Below, one piece after another: positions 12,688 to 21,666 of a DNA stretch of 31,484 bases. The position numbers and the translations under genes were made by a program. The notes beneath the pieces are model-generated. The model ran no database searches. It was given only the letters and a program-made list of their open reading frames with translations, and was not told the origin of the DNA. The stretch lies in IMG/VR virus record IMGVR_UViG_3300050821_001673, positions 1 through 31,484 of that record; one strand, written 5' to 3'. How positions within the stretch are numbered: position 1 is the stretch's first letter; each line of letters starts with the position of its first letter. This DNA comes from a virus.

Positions 12688-13017
12688 TTACTCCTTGTTA
12701 GGTTGAGAGGTTTGAGTTGGGCGGTAGAGTAGACGGACCGCCGTAAGTCCGCCAACGGCGCAGAGGGTAGCGAGTTTATGAAGCCCGTCGAGACTGAAGT
12801 CGATCTTCCCAGTCCGAAGCGCGTCGTCAATGAAGTTGACGGCAACACCCGTGACGCCACCTTCAAAAGCCACGAAGTAAGGGTTTGAACGTACTGCCAT
12901 CCACGTTTTGACAATTGGATTGACCACCTTGACAGCTGGTGTAGGTTGCGAGACTGGCGGGCGTGGGTTACCCGTAGGTGATGGCGGGCCTGAGGGAACC
13001 GGAGTGGGCGTGCTCAT
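12688..13017 (-). CDS. Possible holin-like small protein with Pro-rich N-terminus
   Basis: A 109-aa product from ATG 13017, preceded by TAAGGAG. Residues 1-30 are Pro/Thr/Ser-rich (MSTPTPVPSGPPSPTGNPRP). The rest has two hydrophobic helices (YFVAFEGGVTGVAVNFI and LHKLATLCAVGGLTAVRLLY) followed by a basic tail. Two membrane helices in a small protein near the endolysin suggest a holin, but the match is structural only. Its start overlaps the upstream stop as ATGA. Confidence 0.6.
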   Translation of the reverse strand: MSTPTPVPSGPPSPTGNPRPPVSQPTPAVKVVNPIVKTWMAVRSNPYFVAFEGGVTGVAVNFIDDALRTGKIDFSLDGLHKLATLCAVGGLTAVRLLYRPTQTSQPNKE

Positions 13018-13427
13018 GGATTGCTCCTTACGTAATCAGCTGGTAGTTCGGTCTGTTGCTTGTCAACATGCGCATGGGTTGACGAGCCCGACCGATAGGC
13101 CATTATGATCGTACAAATGGCGCAAATCAGCATGAAGAAAGCCAACACGGCTCCGATCACGGCGATACGACGATTGGAAGAGTCCATCTTTTCCTGGTTC
13201 TCACGGTGCCGTTGCGATTGCACTTCTTCCATGGCTTTCTGTTCTCCGTCGTAATGATCCCAACGCTTACGTTGCTCTACCAGCACTTTCTCGGTTTCAT
13301 TCTGAGCAGCTTCGTGATCATCCATACGTTGCTCAACCAAGTTGAACCTACCATCACACGTTTCTCTGAACGTCCGCAACTCACCACGCAGCCGCTCCAC
13401 TATTACATCCTGCGAATCTTCAGACAT
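13014..13427 (-). CDS. Coiled-coil protein with one transmembrane helix
   Basis: I chose ATG 13427 because GGAGGGG lies just upstream; this gives 137 aa. Residues ~5-85 are a charged coiled coil (VIVERLRGELRTFRETCDGR and onward) with no aromatic core. Residues ~88-110 (IAVIGAVLAFFMLICAICTI) are a single membrane helix, followed by a short polar C-terminus. It heads the lysis region. A regulator of holin, an anti-holin or an inner-membrane spanin-like component are all possible; no family is recognised. Confidence 0.7.
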   Translation of the reverse strand: MSEDSQDVIVERLRGELRTFRETCDGRFNLVEQRMDDHEAAQNETEKVLVEQRKRWDHYDGEQKAMEEVQSQRHRENQEKMDSSNRRIAVIGAVLAFFMLICAICTIIMAYRSGSSTHAHVDKQQTELPADYVRSNP

Positions 13428-13496
13428 TTCACGGCACCCCTCCAATTTATTCAACGCCCAGGGTAAGTAATCAAACACGCAATACGTACGTAGAAC

Positions 13497-15422
13497 TCAG
13501 TTTATCTGCCAGCAGATGCTTGAGGCATCCCCTGTTTGCGTCGTTACAGCACCAGCCGTAAGCGCCGTGATTTTGAATGAGGCTCCGACGGAAACATTGG
13601 TAATTTCATAAATCCCTACGGCGGTACTGGCGTTGACTCCGCAATTCGTGAGTTTGTAGACGCACGTCGCGCTCGGCGTGCAGGCCGCGATGGTGGATAT
13701 TGTGCCGCTCACCCCTGCGGTCAAAGCAGAAATACCGAATGTTTCCGGACCGGGAACAAGTGATACTAGACCGGTGCTTGCCCCGGTGTTTCCGGTAGCC
13801 GTAGAGGGAATGACCGTGCCATTTGCATTCTGAAATGATGACCCCGCTTTAATACCTCCCCCGCCATCAAAGCTAACTGGAGTAGTACCAGGGCTCACGC
13901 CCGCTGAAATCTGCAACGCAGTACCTATATTCTTCAACCACCATATTTGCCCTCCTCCGGATTGAGGTTCCATCTCAATATAGCTAGGATTAGTAGCATC
14001 TCCCAGTGTGAGATAGTTTGTATTGATGCTTTGATATCCGAGTATCGTCTCTGCTCCTAGACCGCTTAAGGCAAAAGTGAATCCATTAGTAGATGGATTT
14101 ATCGACCACTTTCCGCCGCCAGAGTCAACCATGTTGACGATAGGAACCTTGTTATAAGGAAGAGCAAAATCGGTAATAAAATTCTGACTGCCGCTGTCGG
14201 ACGAAGCATCGTGCGATCCATACACGAAGTTTCCTGAGAGGCTATTTAGCTTCGTATTTGCGTCAAGAGTGTATGAATTCTGAGTGGCTCCGCTGAATCC
14301 GTAGTCCCATAGGTTAAAGTTGGAGAACATATTACCGTAGGTATTAGATCCAGTGGACCCCTCTATGTAAATTCCAGTTTGTCCAGATATATTCCCCGCT
14401 CCCGACTCGCAGGAGGAATTGACGAACTGGTTACCTGTCACATCGCCAGGGTTGGAGTAGAGCGTGATGCAGTATTTAGAATTCGTAACTGTGACATCAT
14501 TGACCTTCGTGTCGTTCACATAATACCCACTGGATATTGAACCCGTTGCCGTCAAATAAAGACCGTTGAGAAACCCCACGATACGGCCGTGCTCCACAAC
14601 CGCGCCGGCCAGAAAGTTCGCCCCATTGGTTGCCTTGAGAAGAACAGCCGTTCCCGTCAATGGGTTGGCGCTATTGGTGCCGTTAATTAGATCGAAGTTT
14701 CGCAGAGTGCACTGCTGCGCAACCGCGATGCCACAACTTCCAGTGAAACTAACCATATTTCCACTATAAGAAACGTTGAGCGCATTAGATGTAAGACCAT
14801 CAATAGCTCCCCCAGCGCCGATTGCGAACATATTAACGGCTCCGGTTGACGGCTGGAATGTGGTCGCTCCGCGTGCAAATAGAAGTGTTTGACCCGCGCC
14901 TACTGTCACGGTGGCCGCGATGTTCTGCGTGCTGTATCCGTAACATCGACCATCTACCGTGCCACCGTTTGGAATTAGTGCCAGAGCCGCATTGATTTGT
15001 ACATCGGCGGTTGATCCTGATTGGAGGCAAGGATTGATAACTGCATTGATCGTCGGAGCATTTAACGGCCCGGCTAGTGATTGCGCTGAAGTTTGCGTAG
15101 TCGAAACACCGAACAAGTTCTGTAACGTAGCATTGGCAAAGCTGGAAGACGAAAAGGCAATGGCTCCGGTCATTGTTCCGCCAGAAGAAGGCAACCCACC
15201 AGAACCACTGTTGATCAGCCACCCTCCAGGCGTGCATACATACGTGGCGTTCGTGCTTAAGTTGAGATAAGGCGCGCCGTAGTTCGCAGCGCCACAACTA
15301 GACGACGGCACACCTACGCCTGAAGCTTGCGGCCAGTTTATCTGTGTGTTAGGGTTGATGATCTGAGCAACACCCGCAATACTACACAGCAGCATTACTA
15401 CGAGTGCAAATAAACGGCCCAT
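13497..15422 (-). CDS. Tail fibre or tailspike with beta-helix and signal-peptide-like N-terminus
   Basis: A 641-aa protein. Residues 1-20 (MGRLFALVVMLLCSIAGVAQ) are a textbook signal peptide, odd for a virion protein assembled in the cytoplasm. Then comes INPNTQINWPQASG and a Cys-containing ANYG...YVCTPGGWL segment that I associate with secreted acidobacterial proteins. Residues ~130-420 have the pectate-lyase-like beta-helix pattern (ADVQINAALALIPNGGTVDG, then many short N/S/G-rich turns). The C-terminus (STIAACTPSATCVYKLTNCG) is Cys-rich. Likely host recognition or polysaccharide depolymerase. The middle of the gene is more A+T-rich than neighbouring genes, which suggests transfer. It overlaps the upstream gene by 25 nt. 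Confidence 0.75.
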   Translation of the reverse strand: MGRLFALVVMLLCSIAGVAQIINPNTQINWPQASGVGVPSSSCGAANYGAPYLNLSTNATYVCTPGGWLINSGSGGLPSSGGTMTGAIAFSSSSFANATLQNLFGVSTTQTSAQSLAGPLNAPTINAVINPCLQSGSTADVQINAALALIPNGGTVDGRCYGYSTQNIAATVTVGAGQTLLFARGATTFQPSTGAVNMFAIGAGGAIDGLTSNALNVSYSGNMVSFTGSCGIAVAQQCTLRNFDLINGTNSANPLTGTAVLLKATNGANFLAGAVVEHGRIVGFLNGLYLTATGSISSGYYVNDTKVNDVTVTNSKYCITLYSNPGDVTGNQFVNSSCESGAGNISGQTGIYIEGSTGSNTYGNMFSNFNLWDYGFSGATQNSYTLDANTKLNSLSGNFVYGSHDASSDSGSQNFITDFALPYNKVPIVNMVDSGGGKWSINPSTNGFTFALSGLGAETILGYQSINTNYLTLGDATNPSYIEMEPQSGGGQIWWLKNIGTALQISAGVSPGTTPVSFDGGGGIKAGSSFQNANGTVIPSTATGNTGASTGLVSLVPGPETFGISALTAGVSGTISTIAACTPSATCVYKLTNCGVNASTAVGIYEITNVSVGASFKITALTAGAVTTQTGDASSICWQIN

Positions 15423-15781
15423 ACCGTATCTCCAGTACTGAGTGCTGTTGTAAAGGTTAGGGTAGCGCCTGAAACAGAGTAATCAAGCGCTGGCCGCTGA
15501 AATACGCCATTCTTGTAAGCACCTATGACAGCACCTGGTATACGACTGAGCGTGAACACCGACCCTGGAACGGACCCCGCCGGTGCCTCAGATACTAAGA
15601 TAGCAGCAATGGTCGCTGCCAAGTTGCCGACTACAAGCGATAATACGTTCAAAGCTGGAACCTGCACCGACCCACCGAATATTAAGTCCAGCAGGTTCAT
15701 GTCGTAGTTAAACGGAACTTGCCAATTCGGCTGATTAAGTCCGGGTATTTGAAGCCCAATATTCGGCGTACTGGTAGCCAT
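15398..15781 (-). CDS. Short fibre-associated protein with beta-sandwich module
   Basis: A 127-aa protein. The N-terminus (MATSTPNIGLQIPGLNQPNW) is typical of phage fibre-attachment proteins. Residues ~65-125 form a module EAPAGSVPGSVFTLSRIPGA...NGVFQRPALDYSVSGATLTF...GDTVWAVY. The same module is inserted in the connector proteins at 26717-27304 and 28530-29513. It probably lies at the tail tip between the baseplate and the large fibre. Confidence 0.75.
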   Translation of the reverse strand: MATSTPNIGLQIPGLNQPNWQVPFNYDMNLLDLIFGGSVQVPALNVLSLVVGNLAATIAAILVSEAPAGSVPGSVFTLSRIPGAVIGAYKNGVFQRPALDYSVSGATLTFTTALSTGDTVWAVYLHS

Positions 15782-16351
15782 TTAGCTCACCGCCATGGGT
15801 GTCTTAGCGTGCATGAGGTTGTCAGATAAGAACCAAAATGTCTGTATGCTGGCCGAACCTACGCTGGAACCTATAGTACCTTGGCCGCGCATGATGGACG
15901 GCCAAGTCAACGTGTAACCACCCGAACTGCCCTGTATGAAGGCTACGTTGATAGGCGACCCAGGAAGCACATTGATAAACGACAGTGTGGCGTTGCCCGT
16001 CAACGTGCATACGAAGCCCTTAGACTTACTACAGTCAAACACAAGCGAAGGGCTGTAGGCTACGTTCAAATATTCTGGCAGTAAGTCAGCCGTGGTGAGT
16101 ATGTTGGCCAACGTCGACGTCAACGTGCTGAACGTGACGTCAGAAACTGTGTATCCCTTATTAGCCATCATCTGCATCAACGCGGCCATGCCCGTACTGA
16201 GCTGATAGGCCAGCTTGTTGAACGTAGGCGATGGTAATATGGCTCCGATAGTGGCTCCGCCAGAACGCAGTGAATCGGCTGTGTACGCAGCGTCATTCTC
16301 TTGATTGGCACTGGCTGGGTTCCACTGTTGAAAATTACTACTACCTGGCAT
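15782..16351 (-). CDS. Tail fibre/structural protein
   Basis: A 189-aa product from ATG 16351, after AGGAG. The N-terminal region (SSNFQQWNPASANQENDAAY, then SGGATIGAILPSPTFNKLAY) and the segment MAALMQMMANKGYTVSD are typical of fibre proteins that attach to the baseplate. The C-terminal half is a beta-rich domain (NVAYSPSLVFDCSKSKGFV, TLTWPSIM). It lies between the DUF2612 protein and the other fibres, the standard place for the fibre connector. Confidence 0.75.
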   Translation of the reverse strand: MPGSSNFQQWNPASANQENDAAYTADSLRSGGATIGAILPSPTFNKLAYQLSTGMAALMQMMANKGYTVSDVTFSTLTSTLANILTTADLLPEYLNVAYSPSLVFDCSKSKGFVCTLTGNATLSFINVLPGSPINVAFIQGSSGGYTLTWPSIMRGQGTIGSSVGSASIQTFWFLSDNLMHAKTPMAVS

Positions 16352-16358
16352 AGAGCTC

Positions 16359-16994
16359 CTATACGAAATGTCCGGTGTCTAACCCGGCCACAAAGCTGTT
16401 ATTGGTGTCAAACCCTAGGAACGGCATTGTGCCGAACAAGTAGTTGTACAGGACGCCTTCAGGCCGCGGTACGATGTAGCCATTAGTGATCAGATCTTGA
16501 ACGATGGATGTGAACGAACCAGTGAGCACGATGTTGGCTGTCATGTTTTGCTGGTCTTCGATGATGATGTTACCACCAGGAAACAGCCCGCGCCAAAGTA
16601 AGTACAGTGAATCAATGGTTCCGTTCCACTGATTAGCAGCTATCTTAGCTTTGATGAGTATGCGGTAAGTAGCATCATCAAGGACAGGACTTACGCCACC
16701 GCTGGGCTGAAAGCCTACCGTGCGCGAAGCCTGCACGATAGTGCCTAGTTGATCAAGCTGAGCACCCACAGCGCTGTTCAAGTCAATAGCTGTGTCCAGC
16801 TTGACTAAGCACTGCGACACGTCGTCGAATTTCTTCAACAGCAAGTAGAGTAGCGCGTTCAGTTTTGCTGATTGCCGATACTCGCCAGTAAGTAGGTTGA
16901 GGTAATAGCCAATGGGCAGCGTTTCAATTGGCTGATTACCATACAGTCCAGAGCCGTAACCTAGAGCGCCGTAATTAGGGTTGACAGAGCTCAT
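16359..16994 (-). CDS. DUF2612 baseplate/tail protein
   Basis: A 211-aa product. The DUF2612 signature is clear: GAQLDQLGTIVQASRTVGFQ (residues ~76-95), then LDDATYRILIKAKIAANQWN with SLYLLWRGLFPG. In related phages this protein follows baseplate protein J and links it to the fibres, comparable to P2 gpI. The start overlaps the J stop as ATGA. The last ~60 residues probably contact the fibre. Confidence 0.88.
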   Translation of the reverse strand: MSSVNPNYGALGYGSGLYGNQPIETLPIGYYLNLLTGEYRQSAKLNALLYLLLKKFDDVSQCLVKLDTAIDLNSAVGAQLDQLGTIVQASRTVGFQPSGGVSPVLDDATYRILIKAKIAANQWNGTIDSLYLLWRGLFPGGNIIIEDQQNMTANIVLTGSFTSIVQDLITNGYIVPRPEGVLYNYLFGTMPFLGFDTNNSFVAGLDTGHFV

Positions 16995-18445
16995 ATAGTG
17001 CTCACCCCTACGTTAGCCAATAAGCCTTGTGATACGTCGTAGAAATTAGGCATGGCCACATCGCCTGTAGGCGCGCTTGCGGTAGTGTAACAGATTATCT
17101 GATCGGAAGAATCTGACACCAGCGCATTTGCCGAAGTCAGAATGACGCCAGTAGTAAAACCCGTAATGGTAGTTCCTGGCGGGAACAACGATAGGCCACT
17201 AGTCGTGCCTACGGCGTCGATGTTCATGCCGATGGCGGCGGTTCCGAATTCAGGTGTGTAAGTAATGGATGCTACGCCAGATACCGATACGCCGTAGCCA
17301 GCCGCAAACGCCGAGCCACTAATGTAAAGCGCTTTAACACCAAATGTCGGCATACCCAGATTCAGATTGACAGCCATGATGGCATAGTTGACAGCTGCGA
17401 TAGATACCGTTTCGCCGATCTGCAGTGTATTGAGATACACCACTACGGCAGCCTTCACCGCAGCTATGGTGGTGGTGGTGGGCGTGCCTGGATAGCCAGA
17501 CAGCACCATGTACACATACACAGACACATACGTAGGTCTGTAAAAGCTGATGGTCATTACGTAACCCGTATTAGGGTCTGTAACGACTACGGACGTAGTA
17601 CCGTGCGTGAGGCACCCGATACTACGTGCGCCGTAAATGGCCTGCGCCACGGCTGCATTGGTTCCGCCCTCAACCACCATGCTGATACTATGCGGCGGGT
17701 TGCCCCAGCTATCAGTAGCGTTAGTGGGATTCTCAATGGAACTACCAGGGCCACCAGCCGGAGTGGGCGACCCAGTGTTAATGCGCGTCACGCCCGATAC
17801 AGCTAGAATAGCAGCCAACGTACTCTGTAGTGCCGTAATGGACGGTAGCGCTACGCTGATAGTTTGCCGAGCGCGCAGTTTGGAGTCGGTCTCAACCGGG
17901 CTGCCAGGTGTAGCGGCTGAAGAATTGGTAACCGTATTCCAGCCCGTAATGGGCGACGAGATGAGCGAGATCTGCCCCGGTGAAGCAACCACGTTACCCG
18001 GAGTAGTACACGTAGCTACCACCGAGGCTGTACCGCCTATCAATATGGTGGGACTGGGGATTGCCCAAAGATTGCTGTTCACGTCCTGCGCAAATCCATT
18101 AGTGATGATCGTGCCGGCGGTGCCAGTAAGCGTAAGCGTAGCCGTGCTGTAAGAATAAGGGTCGCGCGCCAATCCATTCATCTTGACTACGCGGTCCAGC
18201 CCAGCACCGACGGCTGTAAGCGGTGACGTCTGATTATAAGCTAGCTGCGCAGCTAAGTTGACATCGGATTGTTTCAGTGAGATGAGGGACAGCAATTGGT
18301 AAATGGCGCTGCTGGGTCCTACGAATTGATTTACACCGTAGATGTTAAGGAAGCCCTGGATGTTATCAGCCAGGATGGATGCGTAACTCGCCACCGTCAG
18401 CCCAGCCGGGCCGATCGACGGCGGTGCGTATGGCGGTGTAGACAT
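16991..18445 (-). CDS. Baseplate J-like protein
   Basis: A 484-aa baseplate wedge protein (gpJ / T4 gp6-like). The family features are the N-terminal helical part (DNIQGFLNIYGVNQF, AAQLAYNQTSP), GLDRVVKMNGLARDPYSYST, the repeated beta segments (TLTLTGTAGTIITNGFAQD), and the SPVETDSKLRARQTISVALP stretch diagnostic of Baseplate_J. The C-terminal ~130 residues are an extra beta-rich region. The protein forms the ring that couples fibre signals to sheath contraction. Confidence 0.92.
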   Translation of the reverse strand: MSTPPYAPPSIGPAGLTVASYASILADNIQGFLNIYGVNQFVGPSSAIYQLLSLISLKQSDVNLAAQLAYNQTSPLTAVGAGLDRVVKMNGLARDPYSYSTATLTLTGTAGTIITNGFAQDVNSNLWAIPSPTILIGGTASVVATCTTPGNVVASPGQISLISSPITGWNTVTNSSAATPGSPVETDSKLRARQTISVALPSITALQSTLAAILAVSGVTRINTGSPTPAGGPGSSIENPTNATDSWGNPPHSISMVVEGGTNAAVAQAIYGARSIGCLTHGTTSVVVTDPNTGYVMTISFYRPTYVSVYVYMVLSGYPGTPTTTTIAAVKAAVVVYLNTLQIGETVSIAAVNYAIMAVNLNLGMPTFGVKALYISGSAFAAGYGVSVSGVASITYTPEFGTAAIGMNIDAVGTTSGLSLFPPGTTITGFTTGVILTSANALVSDSSDQIICYTTASAPTGDVAMPNFYDVSQGLLANVGVSTI

Positions 18446-18448
18446 TTG

Positions 18449-18844
18449 CTAGAACCCCAATCCGGCCGAAGCCCCAGGCGTTTGATTAGTAACTGTGACT
18501 GGGCCGAATACGGTGTTGGCCGTGGCGGTGAATCCAAACTGCCCGTCTACAAACGAAAACGATACATTACTAACACCCGTCACGTACGGCACGCCCTCTA
18601 TCCTGCGCTGTAACGCCAAGTTCATCGCTGCCTGCCCACGCGCCGTGCCCAACTGACCAAGAATTACCTGGAATACAGGTGTACCAATACTCAGGTCTTC
18701 CCACCATTCACCAAGAAATAACTTCAGGTCAGTGAGTATGGCTTGCACCACGGCCTGTAAGTTGGTCAGCGATTGGGCAGGCGTGAACACGGGGTCGTAA
18801 CCGGAATCCAGAGCCAAGTAAGTAATCAGTACAGGCGATGACAT
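18449..18844 (-). CDS. gp25/gpW-like baseplate wedge protein
   Basis: A 131-aa product between the spike and J genes, the usual place of the gp25-like wedge protein. The sequence AVVQAILTDLKLFLGEWWED and TPVFQVILGQ...ALQRRIEGVPYVTGV fits that fold: early helix, EWW motif, then an edge domain. It would start sheath polymerisation at the baseplate. Its start overlaps the stop of the spike gene by one base. Confidence 0.8.
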   Translation of the reverse strand: MSSPVLITYLALDSGYDPVFTPAQSLTNLQAVVQAILTDLKLFLGEWWEDLSIGTPVFQVILGQLGTARGQAAMNLALQRRIEGVPYVTGVSNVSFSFVDGQFGFTATANTVFGPVTVTNQTPGASAGLGF

Positions 18845-19572
18845 TACTGACCTTTCAGTATCGTAGTCTCAGAGCCAAGAGGCGGCGTGGGCCCTGCGTA
18901 GCCCTTGGACTGCAGGAATGGTAGTATGTTTATGACCCAATACTGATAAAAGGTGTTGGTCATAAGCGCCTGCGGCGTTCCGCCGTTATCAGCTTTGACA
19001 AACGGAGCGGTTACAGTAACGCCCGCCTCAGCCACATCGATCGTCACTGTGCCATCGTCGCTACGCAACTGCATAGACGTAGTAGAGTAGTTACTCAGTA
19101 CGTTAGGCTGACTCCACATACCGGGTATGAAGCCGCAATCGTGCACGTGATGACGCCGTAACTCATTCTGTATCTGTGAGCCGCTGGGCGTCCCGTTAGT
19201 GTTGTTGGCCGCTAACGGTGCATTGTTCTGCCCACTGAGCCACCAAAAGTCGAAGCAAGCATCACAGAATACCAGCAGTCCTTCATCGCCTTTCTTCAAA
19301 GGCAGCGTAAGACTAAACCCGCCACCACGCGGTAGCACGATGGGAACCTTGATGATGGGCGGTACGTCCCACCACTCCTGACCCGTCTGTAGCTGGACTA
19401 ACTCCTGAAGCGCTACCTGTACGGTAACAGTCTGCGTAACTGCGTCCATATCCTGTGTAAGGAACGCAGGCGTAGCCACGCGAGCATCGGCCAGACCCTG
19501 ACGCATTACCAGTTTCCATTGCTCAGTGTCGGCGTAATTAAGCTGGAACGGAGTAAGTGTAGGTTGTGTCAT
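18844..19572 (-). CDS. Baseplate spike protein (Gp138 N-terminal-domain type)
   Basis: A 242-aa spike. The N-terminal OB-like domain has VTVQVALQEL, PIIKVPIVLPRGGGFSLTLP and KKGDEGLLVFCDACFDFWWL, the signature of the Gp138_N family of phage puncturing proteins. RRHHVHDCGFIPGMW follows, with clustered His. The C-terminal beta-strands (TSMQLRSDDGTVTIDVAEAG) form a short needle. It would sit on the hub and breach the outer membrane. Confidence 0.85.
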   Translation of the reverse strand: MTQPTLTPFQLNYADTEQWKLVMRQGLADARVATPAFLTQDMDAVTQTVTVQVALQELVQLQTGQEWWDVPPIIKVPIVLPRGGGFSLTLPLKKGDEGLLVFCDACFDFWWLSGQNNAPLAANNTNGTPSGSQIQNELRRHHVHDCGFIPGMWSQPNVLSNYSTTSMQLRSDDGTVTIDVAEAGVTVTAPFVKADNGGTPQALMTNTFYQYWVINILPFLQSKGYAGPTPPLGSETTILKGQ

Positions 19573-20612
19573 GTTCCTGACCCCGCCGCAAATACTCCGT
19601 TGAGTAGGTTATCGGCGTACGTGGTGCTGTAGCCGGTCACCTCTGTGTGCCAATCGTTACCGCGCGAGTCGCCGCTGTGCCGCACTTGCGCCACGAAGAA
19701 CGTAAGATTCTGCGTCAATGGCGTGGCTACGGTCTGCCCTGGGAGCACGCTGAGTTGTTGTATCAACGTGTTCTGTAGTTGTACTACTAACGGCGGTAGC
19801 TTCACGATAAGCCGTGGGTCCAGCAGCACGCTGAATATAACGCCGAACGGCGTTTGACGCGGCGTGCCGATGATGCTCTGCGTAACGCCGTTAACTGGTG
19901 TGTTCGTAGGTGAGTTAGGCGAGTAAGGCGGCGCGTAGACAAGATCGGCCTGCGTGTCCGGGTTGGTCATTTCCGAGATGTACAGCTTGTAACCGTCACG
20001 CCAGCTTTGTAGATTGTTACCGCGCGCTATCTGCCCCATGAGCCCGCCCGCTTTACCAAACACGGTGTTACCGCGCGGGTAAGTCTTGGCGCTCATGATG
20101 CTGGACGCTTGCTGACCCAGAGTACCGTTACCGGTGCTCATGGCTGGTAAATTTACTTGCTGCGCCATGCGCGCAACTAGCTGCTCTTGACTAGCAAACG
20201 GACCCACGGCGAACGCCACAAGCGAATCTTCAGCAAGAGGGTTAGCAACGCAATGCAGCACCACGCGTTGATCAACCACGTTCTCACGGTCGTACAGCAC
20301 CTGCAGAATGGGCCCGTCCCATATCTTGGAGAATAGGTTCTGACCGGTCTGGAAACCCGCCTTGAGCGTGACCCACGTGGCATTCAGCAGCGTGTTCTGA
20401 ATAGTAGCCAGATTGAGGTTGTAAATGCTGATGTCGGCAAACCACCACGGACTGGGCAGTGTACTCTGTAACACTTCAAACGTAATGCGCAGCGCTTCCG
20501 GTTCCCAGCCATTGGTAGTAATGGTAGTGCTCTGTGTTCCGCCAGACGTGGCGTACTGAACCGTGAGCTCCCATGCTTGGCCCCAAAGTGGCGTAGTAGA
20601 TATAGTGCTCAT
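19569..20612 (-). CDS. Baseplate hub protein (gp27/gpD-like)
   Basis: A 347-aa protein. Its order after the plug gene and before the spike, and beta-barrel-like segments (ALRITFEVLQ, WFADISIYNLNLATIQNTLL, VTLKAGFQTG, IWDGPILQVLYDRENVVDQR), match hub proteins of contractile tails. The C-terminal part (FFVAQVRHSGDSRGNDWHTE) has the characteristic hub ending with a H-x-GD pattern and W. It caps the tail tube and binds the spike. Confidence 0.82.
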   Translation of the reverse strand: MSTISTTPLWGQAWELTVQYATSGGTQSTTITTNGWEPEALRITFEVLQSTLPSPWWFADISIYNLNLATIQNTLLNATWVTLKAGFQTGQNLFSKIWDGPILQVLYDRENVVDQRVVLHCVANPLAEDSLVAFAVGPFASQEQLVARMAQQVNLPAMSTGNGTLGQQASSIMSAKTYPRGNTVFGKAGGLMGQIARGNNLQSWRDGYKLYISEMTNPDTQADLVYAPPYSPNSPTNTPVNGVTQSIIGTPRQTPFGVIFSVLLDPRLIVKLPPLVVQLQNTLIQQLSVLPGQTVATPLTQNLTFFVAQVRHSGDSRGNDWHTEVTGYSTTYADNLLNGVFAAGSGT

Positions 20613-20947
20613 GAGCCATTGTCCGTCCAGAGCAGTGAGTAACTCGATAGGTTGTTCGGTCCTGGGTAGTCGCTAGTAGCGTTGCCCGTGTTCAGCAAGT
20701 AAGCGCTGCCTATCTGCAAATACTGGTACTGAGCCAATAAATTGGCTGCTGGGTACCAGCCCGTTATCAGAGGCACTGAAGCCAGTAGCAAGTTGCCCAC
20801 CACGTCGGAGATAGACATCTGCCAGTAACCAGCCATTTCAGAGTAACCAAGCGCTAGATTCAGCGTGAGCGGCTGCTTGTTTACTACAAGCTGAACAGAG
20901 AACGTCTGGTTAGCGGCGTTGGAAAGTGGAACTATCTGCGCGCTCAA
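20609..20947 (-). CDS. Baseplate plug protein (Pam3 gp18-like)
   Basis: A 112-aa product. The layout PLSNAANQTFSVQL, a middle YWQMSISDVVGNLLLASVPL and LLAQYQYLQIGSAYL matches the plug family named after cyanophage Pam3 gp18, which sits in the tube at the hub. It overlaps both neighbours as ATGA. The gene order, Dit-like, plug, hub, spike, supports the name. Confidence 0.8.
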   Translation of the reverse strand: MSAQIVPLSNAANQTFSVQLVVNKQPLTLNLALGYSEMAGYWQMSISDVVGNLLLASVPLITGWYPAANLLAQYQYLQIGSAYLLNTGNATSDYPGPNNLSSYSLLWTDNGS

Positions 20948-21666
20948 TGATTGCCGCCTTGCAGATTGCTAGTATTCACGCTGGAATAGCTGCCAGCGCC
21001 TGGAGTGTTGTAAGTAGGTAGCGCCGGGTTGGCATTGTTTACGCCGAACTGATTGTTAACGGATGCCGATGGTGGTTGCGTGTTCACTTGGCCTAAGCCA
21101 GTAGAGTCCGTGTCGCCGGGCCGAGCACTGACAGGCTGCGAAGCTATGGCAGCAGTAAATATCTGCTCAAAGTCGATGCGCATGCGCAAGCCGGTTATGG
21201 TCTTGCTATCTTCGTGCGGCGCAACCGAAGTGATGATCATGTTCTTGTAAGTGCGCAACCGCGTAGTTATTGTGAGTGGTATACGCGACGCTTGCAAGTT
21301 GATCATGGTTAGGTAAGCCGACACGCTCTTGGACGGACTACCTGTGAACGGCGTGGTGGCACCGGTTAGCGAACTGGCGTAAGCCGCCATGGCGTCCGAC
21401 ATGCCGATGTACAAGCTAAGTTGTGCTGGCATCAAGTACGCATGACTACTGATGTCAGCGCCAGTCTGTACTGGGTGGCGTGTCTTCTCCAGCCTCTGTT
21501 CGTGGTCCAGAGTAAGTACGGCATCGAATACGTAAGTCAACTGCTGAGTGACTGACGGCGACGCGCTACCGCTGGTGTCGTTGGTGCTTGTGTTCTGTGG
21601 CGGCACCGTAACCGACACCATCGCCGGGCCATTCCATTGCGGTGGTCGGTAAATAGACGTGCTCAT
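20944..21666 (-). CDS. Dit-like baseplate protein
   Basis: I start this at ATG 21666, ATGA-coupled to the tape measure stop; a GTG three codons earlier is possible. The 240-aa product has the Dit-like core LTLDHEQRLEKTRHPVQTGA (residues ~52-71), then SSHAYLMPAQLSLYIGMSDA and TTRLRTYKNMIITSVAPHED. The last ~65 residues are Asn/Pro/Ser-rich and probably disordered. It joins the tail tube to the baseplate. Confidence 0.82.
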   Translation of the reverse strand: MSTSIYRPPQWNGPAMVSVTVPPQNTSTNDTSGSASPSVTQQLTYVFDAVLTLDHEQRLEKTRHPVQTGADISSHAYLMPAQLSLYIGMSDAMAAYASSLTGATTPFTGSPSKSVSAYLTMINLQASRIPLTITTRLRTYKNMIITSVAPHEDSKTITGLRMRIDFEQIFTAAIASQPVSARPGDTDSTGLGQVNTQPPSASVNNQFGVNNANPALPTYNTPGAGSYSSVNTSNLQGGNH

